A DNA stretch of 64,000 nt from an uncultured Bacillota bacterium. Its GTDB lineage: Bacteria > Bacillota > Clostridia > Christensenellales > Borkfalkiaceae. Below, piece by piece: positions 52,123-59,907 of this stretch; position 1 is the stretch's first letter; every line of letters starts with the position of its first letter. A model generated the notes under the pieces. That model was not told where the DNA came from and searched no databases. It saw nothing but the letters and a program-made list of their open reading frames with translations. The stretch is taken from NCBI GenBank assembly GCA_949297575.1, contig CASFTB010000007.1, positions 1 through 64,000 of the forward strand. Reading direction: 5' to 3'. Both the position numbers and the translations under genes were made by a program.

Positions 52123-52716
52123 ATGGCAAAAGAAAAAAAGAAGAAGAGTACTTTTTGGGCGGACTTTAAGGCGTTTATCTCGCGCGGCAATATCGTCGAT
52201 CTGGCGGTCGCCGTTGTCGTCGGCGCCGCGTTCACGGCTATCGTCAACAGCGTGGTAAACGACATCATCAAGCCGCTCATCGCCCTGCTCGTCGGCGGCA
52301 ATTTCAGCGAATTGGTCGTCGAACTGCGCCCCGAAGTGTACGAGATCGTCGAAGGCGTCAAAGTCGTCACGGAAGAAGCCATCACCCTGAATTACGGCAA
52401 CCTGATCATGGCGATCCTGACTTTCCTCATCGATGCGTTCGTCATCTTCACCGTCATCCGCCTCTTCCGCAGCGCGCAGGCCAAGATGAAGGAAGGGGCC
52501 GACGCGTTAAAAGCCAAAATGAGCAAGCATGAAGAGAATGCGGAGGAAACCGCCGCGCAGGCGGAAGCCGTCGCAGAGGAAGCTGCCGCACCCGCTGCAC
52601 CCGCCGAACCCGCAAAGCCTTCCGTCGAGGAGCTCCTCGCCGAGATCAGAGACCTCCTGCGTGAAGGGAAAAACGCCGAGGCGGCCGCTATGGCAGAGGA
52701 AGAGAAGAAAAACTGA
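52123..52716 (+). CDS. mscL: Large-conductance mechanosensitive channel MscL with a long C-terminal extension
   Basis: Osmotic emergency valve. N-terminal [23 protein letters not shown] (pieces) and the second helix [19 protein letters not shown] (pieces) are the two conserved transmembrane segments. At 197 aa it is about 60 residues longer than typical MscL; the excess is an Ala/Glu/Pro-rich linker (about 145-170) then a helix resembling a bundle-forming tail ([16 protein letters not shown]). The pore part looks normal. Confidence 0.95.
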   Translation: MAKEKKKKSTFWADFKAFISRGNIVDLAVAVVVGAAFTAIVNSVVNDIIKPLIALLVGGNFSELVVELRPEVYEIVEGVKVVTEEAITLNYGNLIMAILTFLIDAFVIFTVIRLFRSAQAKMKEGADALKAKMSKHEENAEETAAQAEAVAEEAAAPAAPAEPAKPSVEELLAEIRDLLREGKNAEAAAMAEEEKKN

Positions 52717-52830
52717 GTGCGCCCTCGTCCGTTCGAAAATGTCAAGTGTTTGCGCGCCCGCGTTAGAGAATATCAGAGAGAAAAATTTTCTGAAAAGCGC
52801 CGTCAAATACTTTTGTAAAAACTCCTTTTG

Positions 52831-52839
52831 TGCTATACT
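52831..52839 (+). promoter_or_regulatory. Extended -10 promoter of the structured RNA
   Basis: TG-C-TATACT (52831-52839). No strong -35 at 17 bp; TTTTGT at 52811-52816 is the nearest. Confidence 0.55.
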
Positions 52840-52843
52840 GTAA

Positions 52844-53098
52844 GGGTATCCGTTGCAGGCACGTCTTTATTGTGCGGCCTGCGGCGCAGGGGGCGCTCTG
52901 CCCTCCACGAGAGGAAGTACAGAATGGAGAAAAGGTTGCCGCATGAGTTTTCGATCCGCCTTTTGATGCAGGGAGCCCGGCGCTTCCGCTCTATCGGCGC
53001 ATTGTACTCTTCTTGCGGCACGGCGATGCTTGACCGCAGTTTGCAAACAGGTTCCTGAAGGCGTGCCTTTGTACCCTTTGGGTGCCTGTTTTCTTTTT
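52844..53098 (+). ncRNA. Putative structured non-coding RNA, 6S-like topology
   Basis: About 380 nt between mscL and the next gene contain no convincing protein gene but a promoter and terminator. The 5' GGGTA (52844-52848) and AGGCACG (52857-52863) pair with CGTGCCT and TACCC (about 53062-53076), closing a long imperfect hairpin. Further in, CTGCGG pairs with CCGCAG, and AGTAC with GTACT. A single long bulged hairpin about 230 nt long is the shape of 6S RNA. The 3' end is a terminator with CAGG/CCTG, ACCC/GGGT stems and a TTTTCTTTTTT run. A 44-codon ORF (52924-53058) with a possible ribosome site is an alternative. Confidence 0.45.
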
Positions 53099-53392
53099 TC
53101 AGGCAAAGGCGAGCATGGCGCCGCGTACGAGCGCGAAGAGGAGCAAGCCGTTCATTACGGCGAGCAGGGGCAGCATCGTCATCGGCAGCAGTTCGTCCGT
53201 CTTATACTTGAGCGCGAACATCGCCGCATAGGCGGCGACGGCTCCGCCGAGCAATCCCGCGACGAGCAGCCGCCCGTTTCCCGTTTTTTTTCCCAGTTCC
53301 CGCTCCGCCTTCCTGCAAGAGCGTACGAGCAGAAAGGCATAGATGTTTATGGCGGCGAGATAGACGCCGAGGAGCAGATACAGGACGAACAT
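53099..53392 (-). CDS. Small membrane protein, DUF1294-like
   Basis: 97 aa with three to four hydrophobic helices. The order INIYAFLLVR, then LLVAGLLGGAVAAYAAMFALKYKT, then a final hydrophobic helix fits the DUF1294 pattern (LLGG-x-G-A and a K/H-T after it), but divergently. Its stop abuts the terminator of the structured RNA, so the two units converge. Function unknown. Confidence 0.55.
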   Translation of the reverse strand: MFVLYLLLGVYLAAINIYAFLLVRSCRKAERELGKKTGNGRLLVAGLLGGAVAAYAAMFALKYKTDELLPMTMLPLLAVMNGLLLFALVRGAMLAFA

Positions 53393-53478
53393 ACCGTTAA
53401 ACCTCCGCGCACAGTTTGCGCAGGCAGTGCGGTTTTTAATCTTTTTAAAGCGGGGCAGCCCCGCGAGGAGGTCAGATC

Positions 53479-53973
53479 ATGACAAAAGTTGCGGTCATCA
53501 TGGGCAGCAAATCCGATTTTTCCGTCGTAAAACCTGCGGTGGACATTCTTAAAAAGTTCGGCGTCGAAGCCGAAGTGCGAGTGATTTCCGCCCACCGTAC
53601 GCCCGAGGCGGCGCACGACTTTGCGGCAAATGCGAGGGATAGGGGCATCGAAGCCATCATATGTGCGGCCGGCAAGGCGGCGCATCTCGGCGGCGTCGTC
53701 GCTGCCTATACGACGCTCCCCGTCATCGGGTTGCCCGTCAAGACGGATATGATGGGGGGGCTGGACAGCCTGCTCTCCATCGTGCAGATGCCTTCGGGCA
53801 TACCGGTCGCAACGGTCGGCGTGAACGGCGGCGAAAACGCCGGGCTCCTCGCGCTGCAGATCCTCGGGATCCGCTATCCCGAGATCGCTGAAAAGCTCTC
53901 CACCTATAAGCGGCAGATGGCGGAAAAGATCGCCGCAGACGACGCCGCCCTGCAAGAAGAGCTGAACGGCTGA
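53479..53973 (+). CDS. purE: 5-(carboxyamino)imidazole ribonucleotide mutase, PurE
   Basis: Converts N5-CAIR (class I) or CO2 plus AIR (class II) to CAIR. 164 aa; MGSKSDF, ISAHRTPE, AAGKAAHLGGVVAA and the G-V-N-G-G-E-N-A-G end are conserved. No purK is in the window, so it is either class II or purK lies elsewhere; sequence alone does not decide. First gene of the purine operon, GGAGG upstream. Confidence 0.97.
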   Translation: MTKVAVIMGSKSDFSVVKPAVDILKKFGVEAEVRVISAHRTPEAAHDFAANARDRGIEAIICAAGKAAHLGGVVAAYTTLPVIGLPVKTDMMGGLDSLLSIVQMPSGIPVATVGVNGGENAGLLALQILGIRYPEIAEKLSTYKRQMAEKIAADDAALQEELNG

Positions 53974-54015
53974 AAATAGTTTCAAAACCGGAAAAATTTT
54001 TTGGAGGATAGATTC

Positions 54016-54723
54016 ATGAAAAAACTCGGTCAGCTGTATGAAGGCAAAGCGAAAAAGGTTTTCGCAACGGACGATCCGGACCTCGTCATCGTCGACTATA
54101 AAGACGACGCGACCGCATTCAACGGCCTCAAAAAGGGCACGATCGCGGGCAAGGGCGTCATCAACAATAAGATGAGCAACATGATGTTCCGCCTGATGGA
54201 GCAGCACGGCATCCCCACCCATTTCGTAGAGGAACTCTCCGACCGCGAGACGGCAGTCAAAAAAGTGCAGATTGTTCCCCTCGAGGTCATCATCCGCAAC
54301 ACCGCCGCGGGCAGCTTCTCCAAGCGTTACGGCGTGCCCGAGGGCAAAAAGCTCCCCGTCACCGTCTTTGAGTTCAGCTACAAAAACGACGACCTCGGCG
54401 ATCCTCTGATCAACGATTATCATGCGCTCGCGATGGAGCTTGCGACGCCCGAAGAGATCGATACCATCAAGAAGATGGCCTTTAAGGTCAATGAGATCAT
54501 GAAGGATTTCTTCAAGACGCTCAACATCGACCTCATCGACTTCAAGCTCGAGTTCGGCCGCTTCAAGGGTCAGATCATCCTCGCCGACGAGATCTCCCCC
54601 GACACCTGCCGCTTCTGGGACATGACCACCGGTGAAAAGCTGGATAAGGACAGGTTCAGGAGGGATATGGGCGGCGTTGAGGATGCCTATAAAGAAGTAT
54701 TTGCCCGTCTCACGGGTAAGTGA
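54016..54723 (+). CDS. purC: SAICAR synthetase, PurC
   Basis: Ligates aspartate to CAIR with ATP. 235 aa; [42 protein letters not shown] and [13 protein letters not shown] are the family motifs. Start ATG 54016 follows TTGGAGG. Ends 57 nt before purM. Confidence 0.98.
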   Translation: MKKLGQLYEGKAKKVFATDDPDLVIVDYKDDATAFNGLKKGTIAGKGVINNKMSNMMFRLMEQHGIPTHFVEELSDRETAVKKVQIVPLEVIIRNTAAGSFSKRYGVPEGKKLPVTVFEFSYKNDDLGDPLINDYHALAMELATPEEIDTIKKMAFKVNEIMKDFFKTLNIDLIDFKLEFGRFKGQIILADEISPDTCRFWDMTTGEKLDKDRFRRDMGGVEDAYKEVFARLTGK

Positions 54724-54779
54724 GCCGGGCCCGAGCAAAAATAAAAACGGGGCTTAATGACACAAGGAGAAAGATAAAA

Positions 54780-55808
54780 ATGGCGATTTCCTATAAAGAC
54801 AGCGGCGTCGACGTCGAAAGGGGATACAAGGCAGTCGAGCTGATGAAAAAGCACGTCAAGACGACCTTTGACGAGAATGTCCTCGGCGACATCGGCTCCT
54901 TCGGCGGGTTCTATTCCATTGCCGGAGAGAAGATGGAGCAGCCCGTCCTCGTCGCGGGCACGGACGGCGTCGGCACGAAACTGAAATATGCGTTCCTCGC
55001 GAACAAGCACGACACCGTCGGCATCGACGCCGTGGCAATGTGCGTCAACGACATCGTGTGCCAGGGAGCGAAACCGCTCTTTTTCCTCGACTATTTCGCT
55101 ACGGGGAAGCTCTCTCCGGAAGTCGTCGCCACTGTCGTGTCCGGCGTGGCGGAGGGCTGCCGTCAGGCGGGCTGTGCGCTGATCGGCGGAGAAACGGCCG
55201 AAATGCCCGGTTTCTATCCTGAAGGCGAGTACGACATCGCCGGCTTTGCTGTCGGCATCGTCGATAAGAAGAAGATCATCAACGGAAAGGGGATCAAGGC
55301 AGGAGACGTGCTCATCGGCATCGCTTCCAGCGGCATCCACTCCAACGGTTACTCTCTCGTGCGCCGTCTGTTCGGCGACAGCGACAACTCCCGCGACCTT
55401 GACCGCTATGACGATCGCCTCAAAGACAAGGTGCTCAACGTCCTCCTGACGCCGACGAAGATTTACGTGAAGACGGTGCTCTCCGTCATTCAGAAGGTGC
55501 AGGTGAAGGGCATCGCTCATATCACGGGGGGCGGATTTATCGAAAACATCCCCCGCATCTTCCCCGAGGGGATCGGCTGCGAGATCGACCGCTCGTCCTA
55601 TCCTCTTCCCGAAATTTTTGACATCATCCGCGAAAAATCAGGGGCGAGCGACGAACAGCTTTACAACACCTTCAACATGGGCATCGGCATGGTCTTCTGC
55701 GTCGACCCGGCAGACGTCGAAAAGACGCTCGCCGCGCTCGAAGAGGCGGGGGAGAAGGCTTTTGTCATCGGCAGGACGACAGAGGGAAAAGGAGTCACCC
55801 TCAAGTGA
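54780..55808 (+). CDS. purM: Phosphoribosylformylglycinamidine cyclo-ligase (AIR synthetase)
   Basis: Cyclises FGAM to AIR. 342 aa; YKDSGVDVE start, GGFYSIAGE-like region, [30 protein letters not shown] (pieces) and [14 protein letters not shown] 54780 with AAGGAG upstream. Overlaps purN by 4 nt. Confidence 0.98.
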   Translation: MAISYKDSGVDVERGYKAVELMKKHVKTTFDENVLGDIGSFGGFYSIAGEKMEQPVLVAGTDGVGTKLKYAFLANKHDTVGIDAVAMCVNDIVCQGAKPLFFLDYFATGKLSPEVVATVVSGVAEGCRQAGCALIGGETAEMPGFYPEGEYDIAGFAVGIVDKKKIINGKGIKAGDVLIGIASSGIHSNGYSLVRRLFGDSDNSRDLDRYDDRLKDKVLNVLLTPTKIYVKTVLSVIQKVQVKGIAHITGGGFIENIPRIFPEGIGCEIDRSSYPLPEIFDIIREKSGASDEQLYNTFNMGIGMVFCVDPADVEKTLAALEEAGEKAFVIGRTTEGKGVTLK

Positions 55809-56422
55809 AGCGCGTAGCAGTATTCGCGAGCGGCTCCGGAAGCGATTTTCAGTCGATCATCGACGCCAACGAGCGCGCGCCGTTCTGCGAGATCGCTCTC
55901 CTCGTCGCCTCGAAAGAGGGCATCGGTGCGATTGCCCGTGCGCAAAAACACGGCATCGCCTATATCGTCTGCGCGAAGAGCGCGTATCCTGCCCCGGAAG
56001 AGATGGGCGCAGCGCTGATCGAAGCCTGCCGCGCGCACGGCGTGGATTACATCGTGCTTGCCGGGTATCTTTCCATGGTGCCCGAAAACCTGATCCGCGC
56101 CTATCCTGACGCGATCATCAACATCCATCCCTCCCTCATACCGTCCTTTTGCGGAAAAGGATTTTACGGGCTGAACGTACACCGCGCCGCGATCGAATAC
56201 GGCGTGAAATTATCGGGGCTCACCGTGCACTTCGTCGACGAACATTACGACAGCGGCGCCATCCTCCTGCAGCGCGCGGTGCCCGTTGAGGACGCAGACA
56301 CGCCCGAAAGCCTGCAGGCGCGCATCCTGGAAGAGGAGCATAAAGCGCTCCCCGAAGCGGTGCGCCTCCTGACGACCGGCAAGGTGGTCAAGGAAGGGAG
56401 AAAGGTCAAAATTATAAGCTGA
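55805..56422 (+). CDS. purN: Phosphoribosylglycinamide formyltransferase
   Basis: Adds the first formyl group (GAR to FGAR) from 10-formyl-THF. 205 aa; [12 protein letters not shown], the catalytic N-x-H-P-S-L-I-P-S-F motif and the [13 protein letters not shown] segment are conserved. GTG start overlaps the purM stop (GTGA). Two hairpins follow before purO. Confidence 0.97.
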   Translation: MKRVAVFASGSGSDFQSIIDANERAPFCEIALLVASKEGIGAIARAQKHGIAYIVCAKSAYPAPEEMGAALIEACRAHGVDYIVLAGYLSMVPENLIRAYPDAIINIHPSLIPSFCGKGFYGLNVHRAAIEYGVKLSGLTVHFVDEHYDSGAILLQRAVPVEDADTPESLQARILEEEHKALPEAVRLLTTGKVVKEGRKVKIIS

Positions 56423-56498
56423 CCTCTTGAATGCCATACAAGAGGTGTACGTGCGCGACCTTCGCGCACTCCATAAATCAAAAAGCGGGGTCAAACAA
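56423..56498 (+). other. Two intercistronic hairpins between purN and purO
   Basis: CCTCTTG (56423-56429) pairs with CAAGAGG (56439-56445); GTGCGCG (56451-56457) pairs with CGCGCAC (56463-56469). No T-run follows either, so they look like RNA-stabilising or processing elements. Confidence 0.55.
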
Positions 56499-57218
56499 AT
56501 GAACATCTATTCGGTATCGGACATCGGGCAGATCGTCAGCGGCAACAGCTACGTCGGCCGCGGCATCGTCATCGGCAAGAGCGCGGACGGCAGAAAGGCG
56601 GTCTTTGCCTATTTCATCATGGGGCGCAGCGAAAACAGCCGCAACCGCATTTTTAAAGAGGAAGGGGACGACCTGACCATCTATCCCTTTGACGCAAGCA
56701 AAGTGAAGGATCCTTCCCTAATCATCTATTCTCCCGTGCGCGTTGCAGGGAAGAGCGTCATCGTCACCAACGGCGACCAGACGGATACGGTGTTCGACTA
56801 TCTCAAAGAGGGCAAAACATTCGAAGCCGCGCTGGAAACGCGCTGCTTTGAGCCGGATGCACCCAATTTTACGCCCCGCATCAGCGGCATCCTCGAATTT
56901 GCGGAAGGGGATTTTTCCTATAAGATGAGCATTCTCAAGAGTGCGGATGCGGCGGGCTCTGCCTGCAACCGCTACACGTTCTCCTATGCGGCGCTGCCCG
57001 GCCTCGGCCATTTTATCCACACCTATAACTGTGACGGAGACCCCATCCCCACCTTTACGGGCGAACCGGAGCGCGTCGCGATCCCGAACGACATAGAGAG
57101 CTTTACGAAAGACCTCTGGGACAATTTGGATGCGAACAACAAGATCTCCCTGTATGTGCGCTATACCGACCTTTCCACGGGCAAATATGAGAGCAGGCTC
57201 ATCAACAAGAACAAGTAA
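56499..57218 (+). CDS. purO: IMP cyclohydrolase, PurO-like (archaeal type)
   Basis: Closes FAICAR to IMP. 239 aa and unrelated to the N-terminal MGS-like domain of bacterial PurH; instead it matches the PurO family of archaea (NSYVGRGIVIGKSADGRKAVFAYFIMGRSENSRNR in pieces; YSPVRV; FTPRISGIL). Start ATG 56499, 8 nt after AGCGGGG. The following gene is a free AICAR transformylase, so together they replace bifunctional PurH. Similar splits exist in Clostridia. Confidence 0.9.
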   Translation: MNIYSVSDIGQIVSGNSYVGRGIVIGKSADGRKAVFAYFIMGRSENSRNRIFKEEGDDLTIYPFDASKVKDPSLIIYSPVRVAGKSVIVTNGDQTDTVFDYLKEGKTFEAALETRCFEPDAPNFTPRISGILEFAEGDFSYKMSILKSADAAGSACNRYTFSYAALPGLGHFIHTYNCDGDPIPTFTGEPERVAIPNDIESFTKDLWDNLDANNKISLYVRYTDLSTGKYESRLINKNK

Positions 57219-57229
57219 GGAGAAGAGAG

Positions 57230-58414
57230 ATGAAAGAATTCGAACTCAAATACGGCTGTAACCCCAACCAGAAGCCGGCAAAAATTTTCATGGCGGACGG
57301 GTCAGACCTTCCCATCGAGATCCTGAACGGCAGGCCGGGGTATATCAACTTTCTGGATGCGTTCAACAGCTGGCAGCTCGTCAAGGAGATAGAGGAGAAC
57401 ACGGGCAAAGTCTGCGCGACCTCCTTCAAGCACGTCAGCCCGACGAGCGCGGCCGTCGGCAAAAAGCTCTCCGACCGTCTCAAAAAGTCCTGTTTCGTCG
57501 ACGACATCGAAGGGCTGGACGATTCTCCGCTCGCATGCGCCTATGCCCGCGCCCGCGGCACCGACCGCATGTCCTCCTTCGGAGACTGGATCGCCCTTTC
57601 CGACGAATGCGACGAGGTCACGGCGCGCATCATCGCAAGGGAAGTATCTGACGGCATCATTGCGCCGGGCTATTCGCCCAAAGCGCTCGAGATCCTCAAA
57701 GCCAAGCGCAAGGGCAGCTATAACATCGTGAAGATCGACAAGAGCTACAGGCCCGATCCCGTCGAGCACAAGCAGGTGTTCGGCGTCACTTTCGAGCAGG
57801 GCAGGAACGAATTCAAGATCGATGCCGACCTCCTCAAAAATATCGTCACGAAGAAGAAGGCCCTCCCCGAAGAGGCGAAGATCGACCTCATCATTTCCCT
57901 CATCACCCTCAAATACACGCAGTCCAATTCCGTGTGCTTTGCCGCGGACGGACAGGCGATCGGCGTCGGCGCCGGGCAGCAGTCGCGCATCCACTGCACG
58001 AGGCTGGCGGGGAGCAAGGCAGACTTGTGGCACCTGCGCCAGAGCGACAAGGTGCTCGGCCTGCAATTCGCGGAGGGCATCGGCCGCCCCGACAAAAACA
58101 ACATTATCGATATATATCTTTCCGACGAGTACGAGGATGTCCTCGGAGACGGCGTGTGGAAAAAATATTTCGCCGTTCGCCCCGAACCCTTCACCCGCGA
58201 GGAAAAGAGGGAATACCTCTCCAAAGTCACGGGCGTATCGCTGGGCAGCGACGCGTTCTTCCCGTTCTCCGACAACATCGACCGCGCCTATAAGAGCGGC
58301 GTCTCCTATGTCGCGCAGCCCGGCGGCTCCGTGCGCGACGACCTCGTCATCGAGGCGTGCGACAAGTACGGCATGGTCATGGCCTTCACGGGCATGCGCC
58401 TCTTCCATCACTGA
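57230..58414 (+). CDS. AICAR transformylase, stand-alone (PurH C-terminal-type / PurV)
   Basis: Transfers formyl from 10-formyl-THF to AICAR. 394 aa, equal to the AICARFT part of PurH with no IMP-cyclohydrolase domain. LKYGCNPNQKPAK start, FKHVSPTSAAVG with the catalytic Lys-His, KYTQSNSVCFA and GAGQQSRIHCTRLAG are conserved. AAGGAGAAG upstream, 11 nt after purO. Called PurV or PurH-type transformylase in the literature. Confidence 0.93.
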   Translation: MKEFELKYGCNPNQKPAKIFMADGSDLPIEILNGRPGYINFLDAFNSWQLVKEIEENTGKVCATSFKHVSPTSAAVGKKLSDRLKKSCFVDDIEGLDDSPLACAYARARGTDRMSSFGDWIALSDECDEVTARIIAREVSDGIIAPGYSPKALEILKAKRKGSYNIVKIDKSYRPDPVEHKQVFGVTFEQGRNEFKIDADLLKNIVTKKKALPEEAKIDLIISLITLKYTQSNSVCFAADGQAIGVGAGQQSRIHCTRLAGSKADLWHLRQSDKVLGLQFAEGIGRPDKNNIIDIYLSDEYEDVLGDGVWKKYFAVRPEPFTREEKREYLSKVTGVSLGSDAFFPFSDNIDRAYKSGVSYVAQPGGSVRDDLVIEACDKYGMVMAFTGMRLFHH

Positions 58415-58466
58415 TCTCGGCTTTTTTGTCAAGTCTTTCTGCCCTTTGTTTTTGTGGCAGAGAGAG

Positions 58467-58495
58467 TTGCGGCCCCAATTTTTCTGATTTATAAT
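58467..58495 (+). promoter_or_regulatory. Possible internal promoter before purD
   Basis: TTGCGG (58467-58472), 17 bp, TATAAT (58490-58495). Transcription would begin at about 58502. Confidence 0.5.
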
Positions 58496-58555
58496 ATATT
58501 TGACGTGAGACTGCGCGGGCGCGGAGCGAGCGTGCGGGCTCACGGAAAATATATT
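58493..58555 (+). other. 63-nt hairpin in the purD leader
   Basis: AATATATTT (58493-58501) pairs with AAATATATT (58547-58555), GTGAG (58505-58509) with CTCAC (58539-58543), and the GC-rich top folds further. It lies in the 194-nt spacer between the transformylase and purD, the longest gap in the operon. Confidence 0.6.
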
Positions 58556-58608
58556 ATACTTCTTTTTAAGGACAAGCGGAAAAAATTTTTACGGACAAGG
58601 AAAAAGAC

Positions 58609-59901
58609 ATGAACGTATTGGTCATCGGAAACGGCGGCAGAGAGCATGCCATCGTCGCTGCGCTCGCCAAAAGCCCCCGTGTTGACAAGCTGTATTGCAT
58701 GAAGGGCAATGCAGGCATCGCAGAGCTCGCGGAATGTGTCGACGTCGACTATATGGACAACGCCGCCGTCGGAGACTGGCTGGATTCCCATACAGACGTG
58801 CGCTATACCGTCATCGCTCCTGACGACCCGCTCGCGGCCGGCCTCGCGGACGAGCTGGAAAGGCGCGGCCACCGCGTGTTCGGTCCGATCAAAAAGGCCG
58901 CACAGATCGAAGCGAGCAAGGCGTTTGCCAAAGCTCTCATGAAGAAGTATGGCATCCCCACGGCCGCTTATGAGACTTTCGACGACTATGAAAAGGCGCT
59001 CGCTTATGTGCGTGCAGGCAAGTTCCCCGTCGTTTTGAAGGCGGACGGCCTTGCGCTCGGCAAGGGCGTGCTCATCTGCGAGGACGCCGCCGCCGCGGAA
59101 GCAGGGCTGAGGCAGATCATGCTCGACAAGGCGTTCGGCGCAGCCGGCAATAAGGTCGTTGTAGAGGAGTTTTTGACCGGCAAGGAATTTACGCCGGGCG
59201 AAGAGGTATCCGTGCTCACTTTTACGGACGGGAAGACCATCGTGCCCATGATCCCCAGCTGCGATCATAAGCGCGCCCTCGACGGAGACAAGGGGCTGAA
59301 CACGGGCGGTATGGGTACTTTTACACCCTGCCCCTTTTATTCGGAGCAAGTGCGTGACGAGACCGAGGATAAGATACTGCTCCCCACCGTCTCTGCGATG
59401 AACGCGGAGGGGCGCCCTTTCAAAGGCGTGCTCTATTTCGGTCTGATGCGTACGCCCGAAGGGATGAAAGTGGTGGAATACAATTCCCGCTTCGGCGATC
59501 CTGAAACGCAGGTCGTCCTTCCCATGCTCAAGACCGATCTGCTCGAGATCTTCGAGGCAGTCACGGATGAGCGCCTGGCCGATATCGACATTGAATGGGA
59601 AGAGGGCGCCTGCGTGTGCGTCGTCCTCGCGAGCGGCGGCTATCCGCAGAAATACGAAAAGGGCAAAGAGATCACTTTCGATGCGCCTCCCGGAGAGGAC
59701 GTCTTCGTCTATCATGCCGGCACGGTGCGCGGCGCGGACGGCGTGCTCAGGACAAACGGCGGGCGCGTCCTCAATATCTGCGCCAAAGGCAGGACGGTCG
59801 AAGAGGCCAGGCAGAGAGCATACGACTACATTCGCCATGTGCACTTTGAAGGGATGCAGTTCCGCAAAGACATCGGCATAAAATACAACGCAAAGGGCTG
59901 A
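58609..59901 (+). CDS. purD: Phosphoribosylamine-glycine ligase
   Basis: Makes GAR from phosphoribosylamine, glycine and ATP. 430 aa ATP-grasp enzyme: NVLVIGNGGREHAI start, PVVLKADGLALGKGV, GTFTPCPFYS and the metal-binding EYNSRFGDPETQVVLP (NxRxGDPE). ATP-grasp and C-terminal domains complete. Standing before purL, 6 nt from it. Confidence 0.98.
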   Translation: MNVLVIGNGGREHAIVAALAKSPRVDKLYCMKGNAGIAELAECVDVDYMDNAAVGDWLDSHTDVRYTVIAPDDPLAAGLADELERRGHRVFGPIKKAAQIEASKAFAKALMKKYGIPTAAYETFDDYEKALAYVRAGKFPVVLKADGLALGKGVLICEDAAAAEAGLRQIMLDKAFGAAGNKVVVEEFLTGKEFTPGEEVSVLTFTDGKTIVPMIPSCDHKRALDGDKGLNTGGMGTFTPCPFYSEQVRDETEDKILLPTVSAMNAEGRPFKGVLYFGLMRTPEGMKVVEYNSRFGDPETQVVLPMLKTDLLEIFEAVTDERLADIDIEWEEGACVCVVLASGGYPQKYEKGKEITFDAPPGEDVFVYHAGTVRGADGVLRTNGGRVLNICAKGRTVEEARQRAYDYIRHVHFEGMQFRKDIGIKYNAKG

Positions 59902-59907
59902 GGATTT

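Noticed and set aside
52924-53058. 44-codon ORF inside the structured RNA
   Set aside because: It has a possible ribosome site, so it is not excluded, but it lies wholly inside a transcript with long-range pairing and resembles no known protein. Kept as an alternative in the RNA entry.
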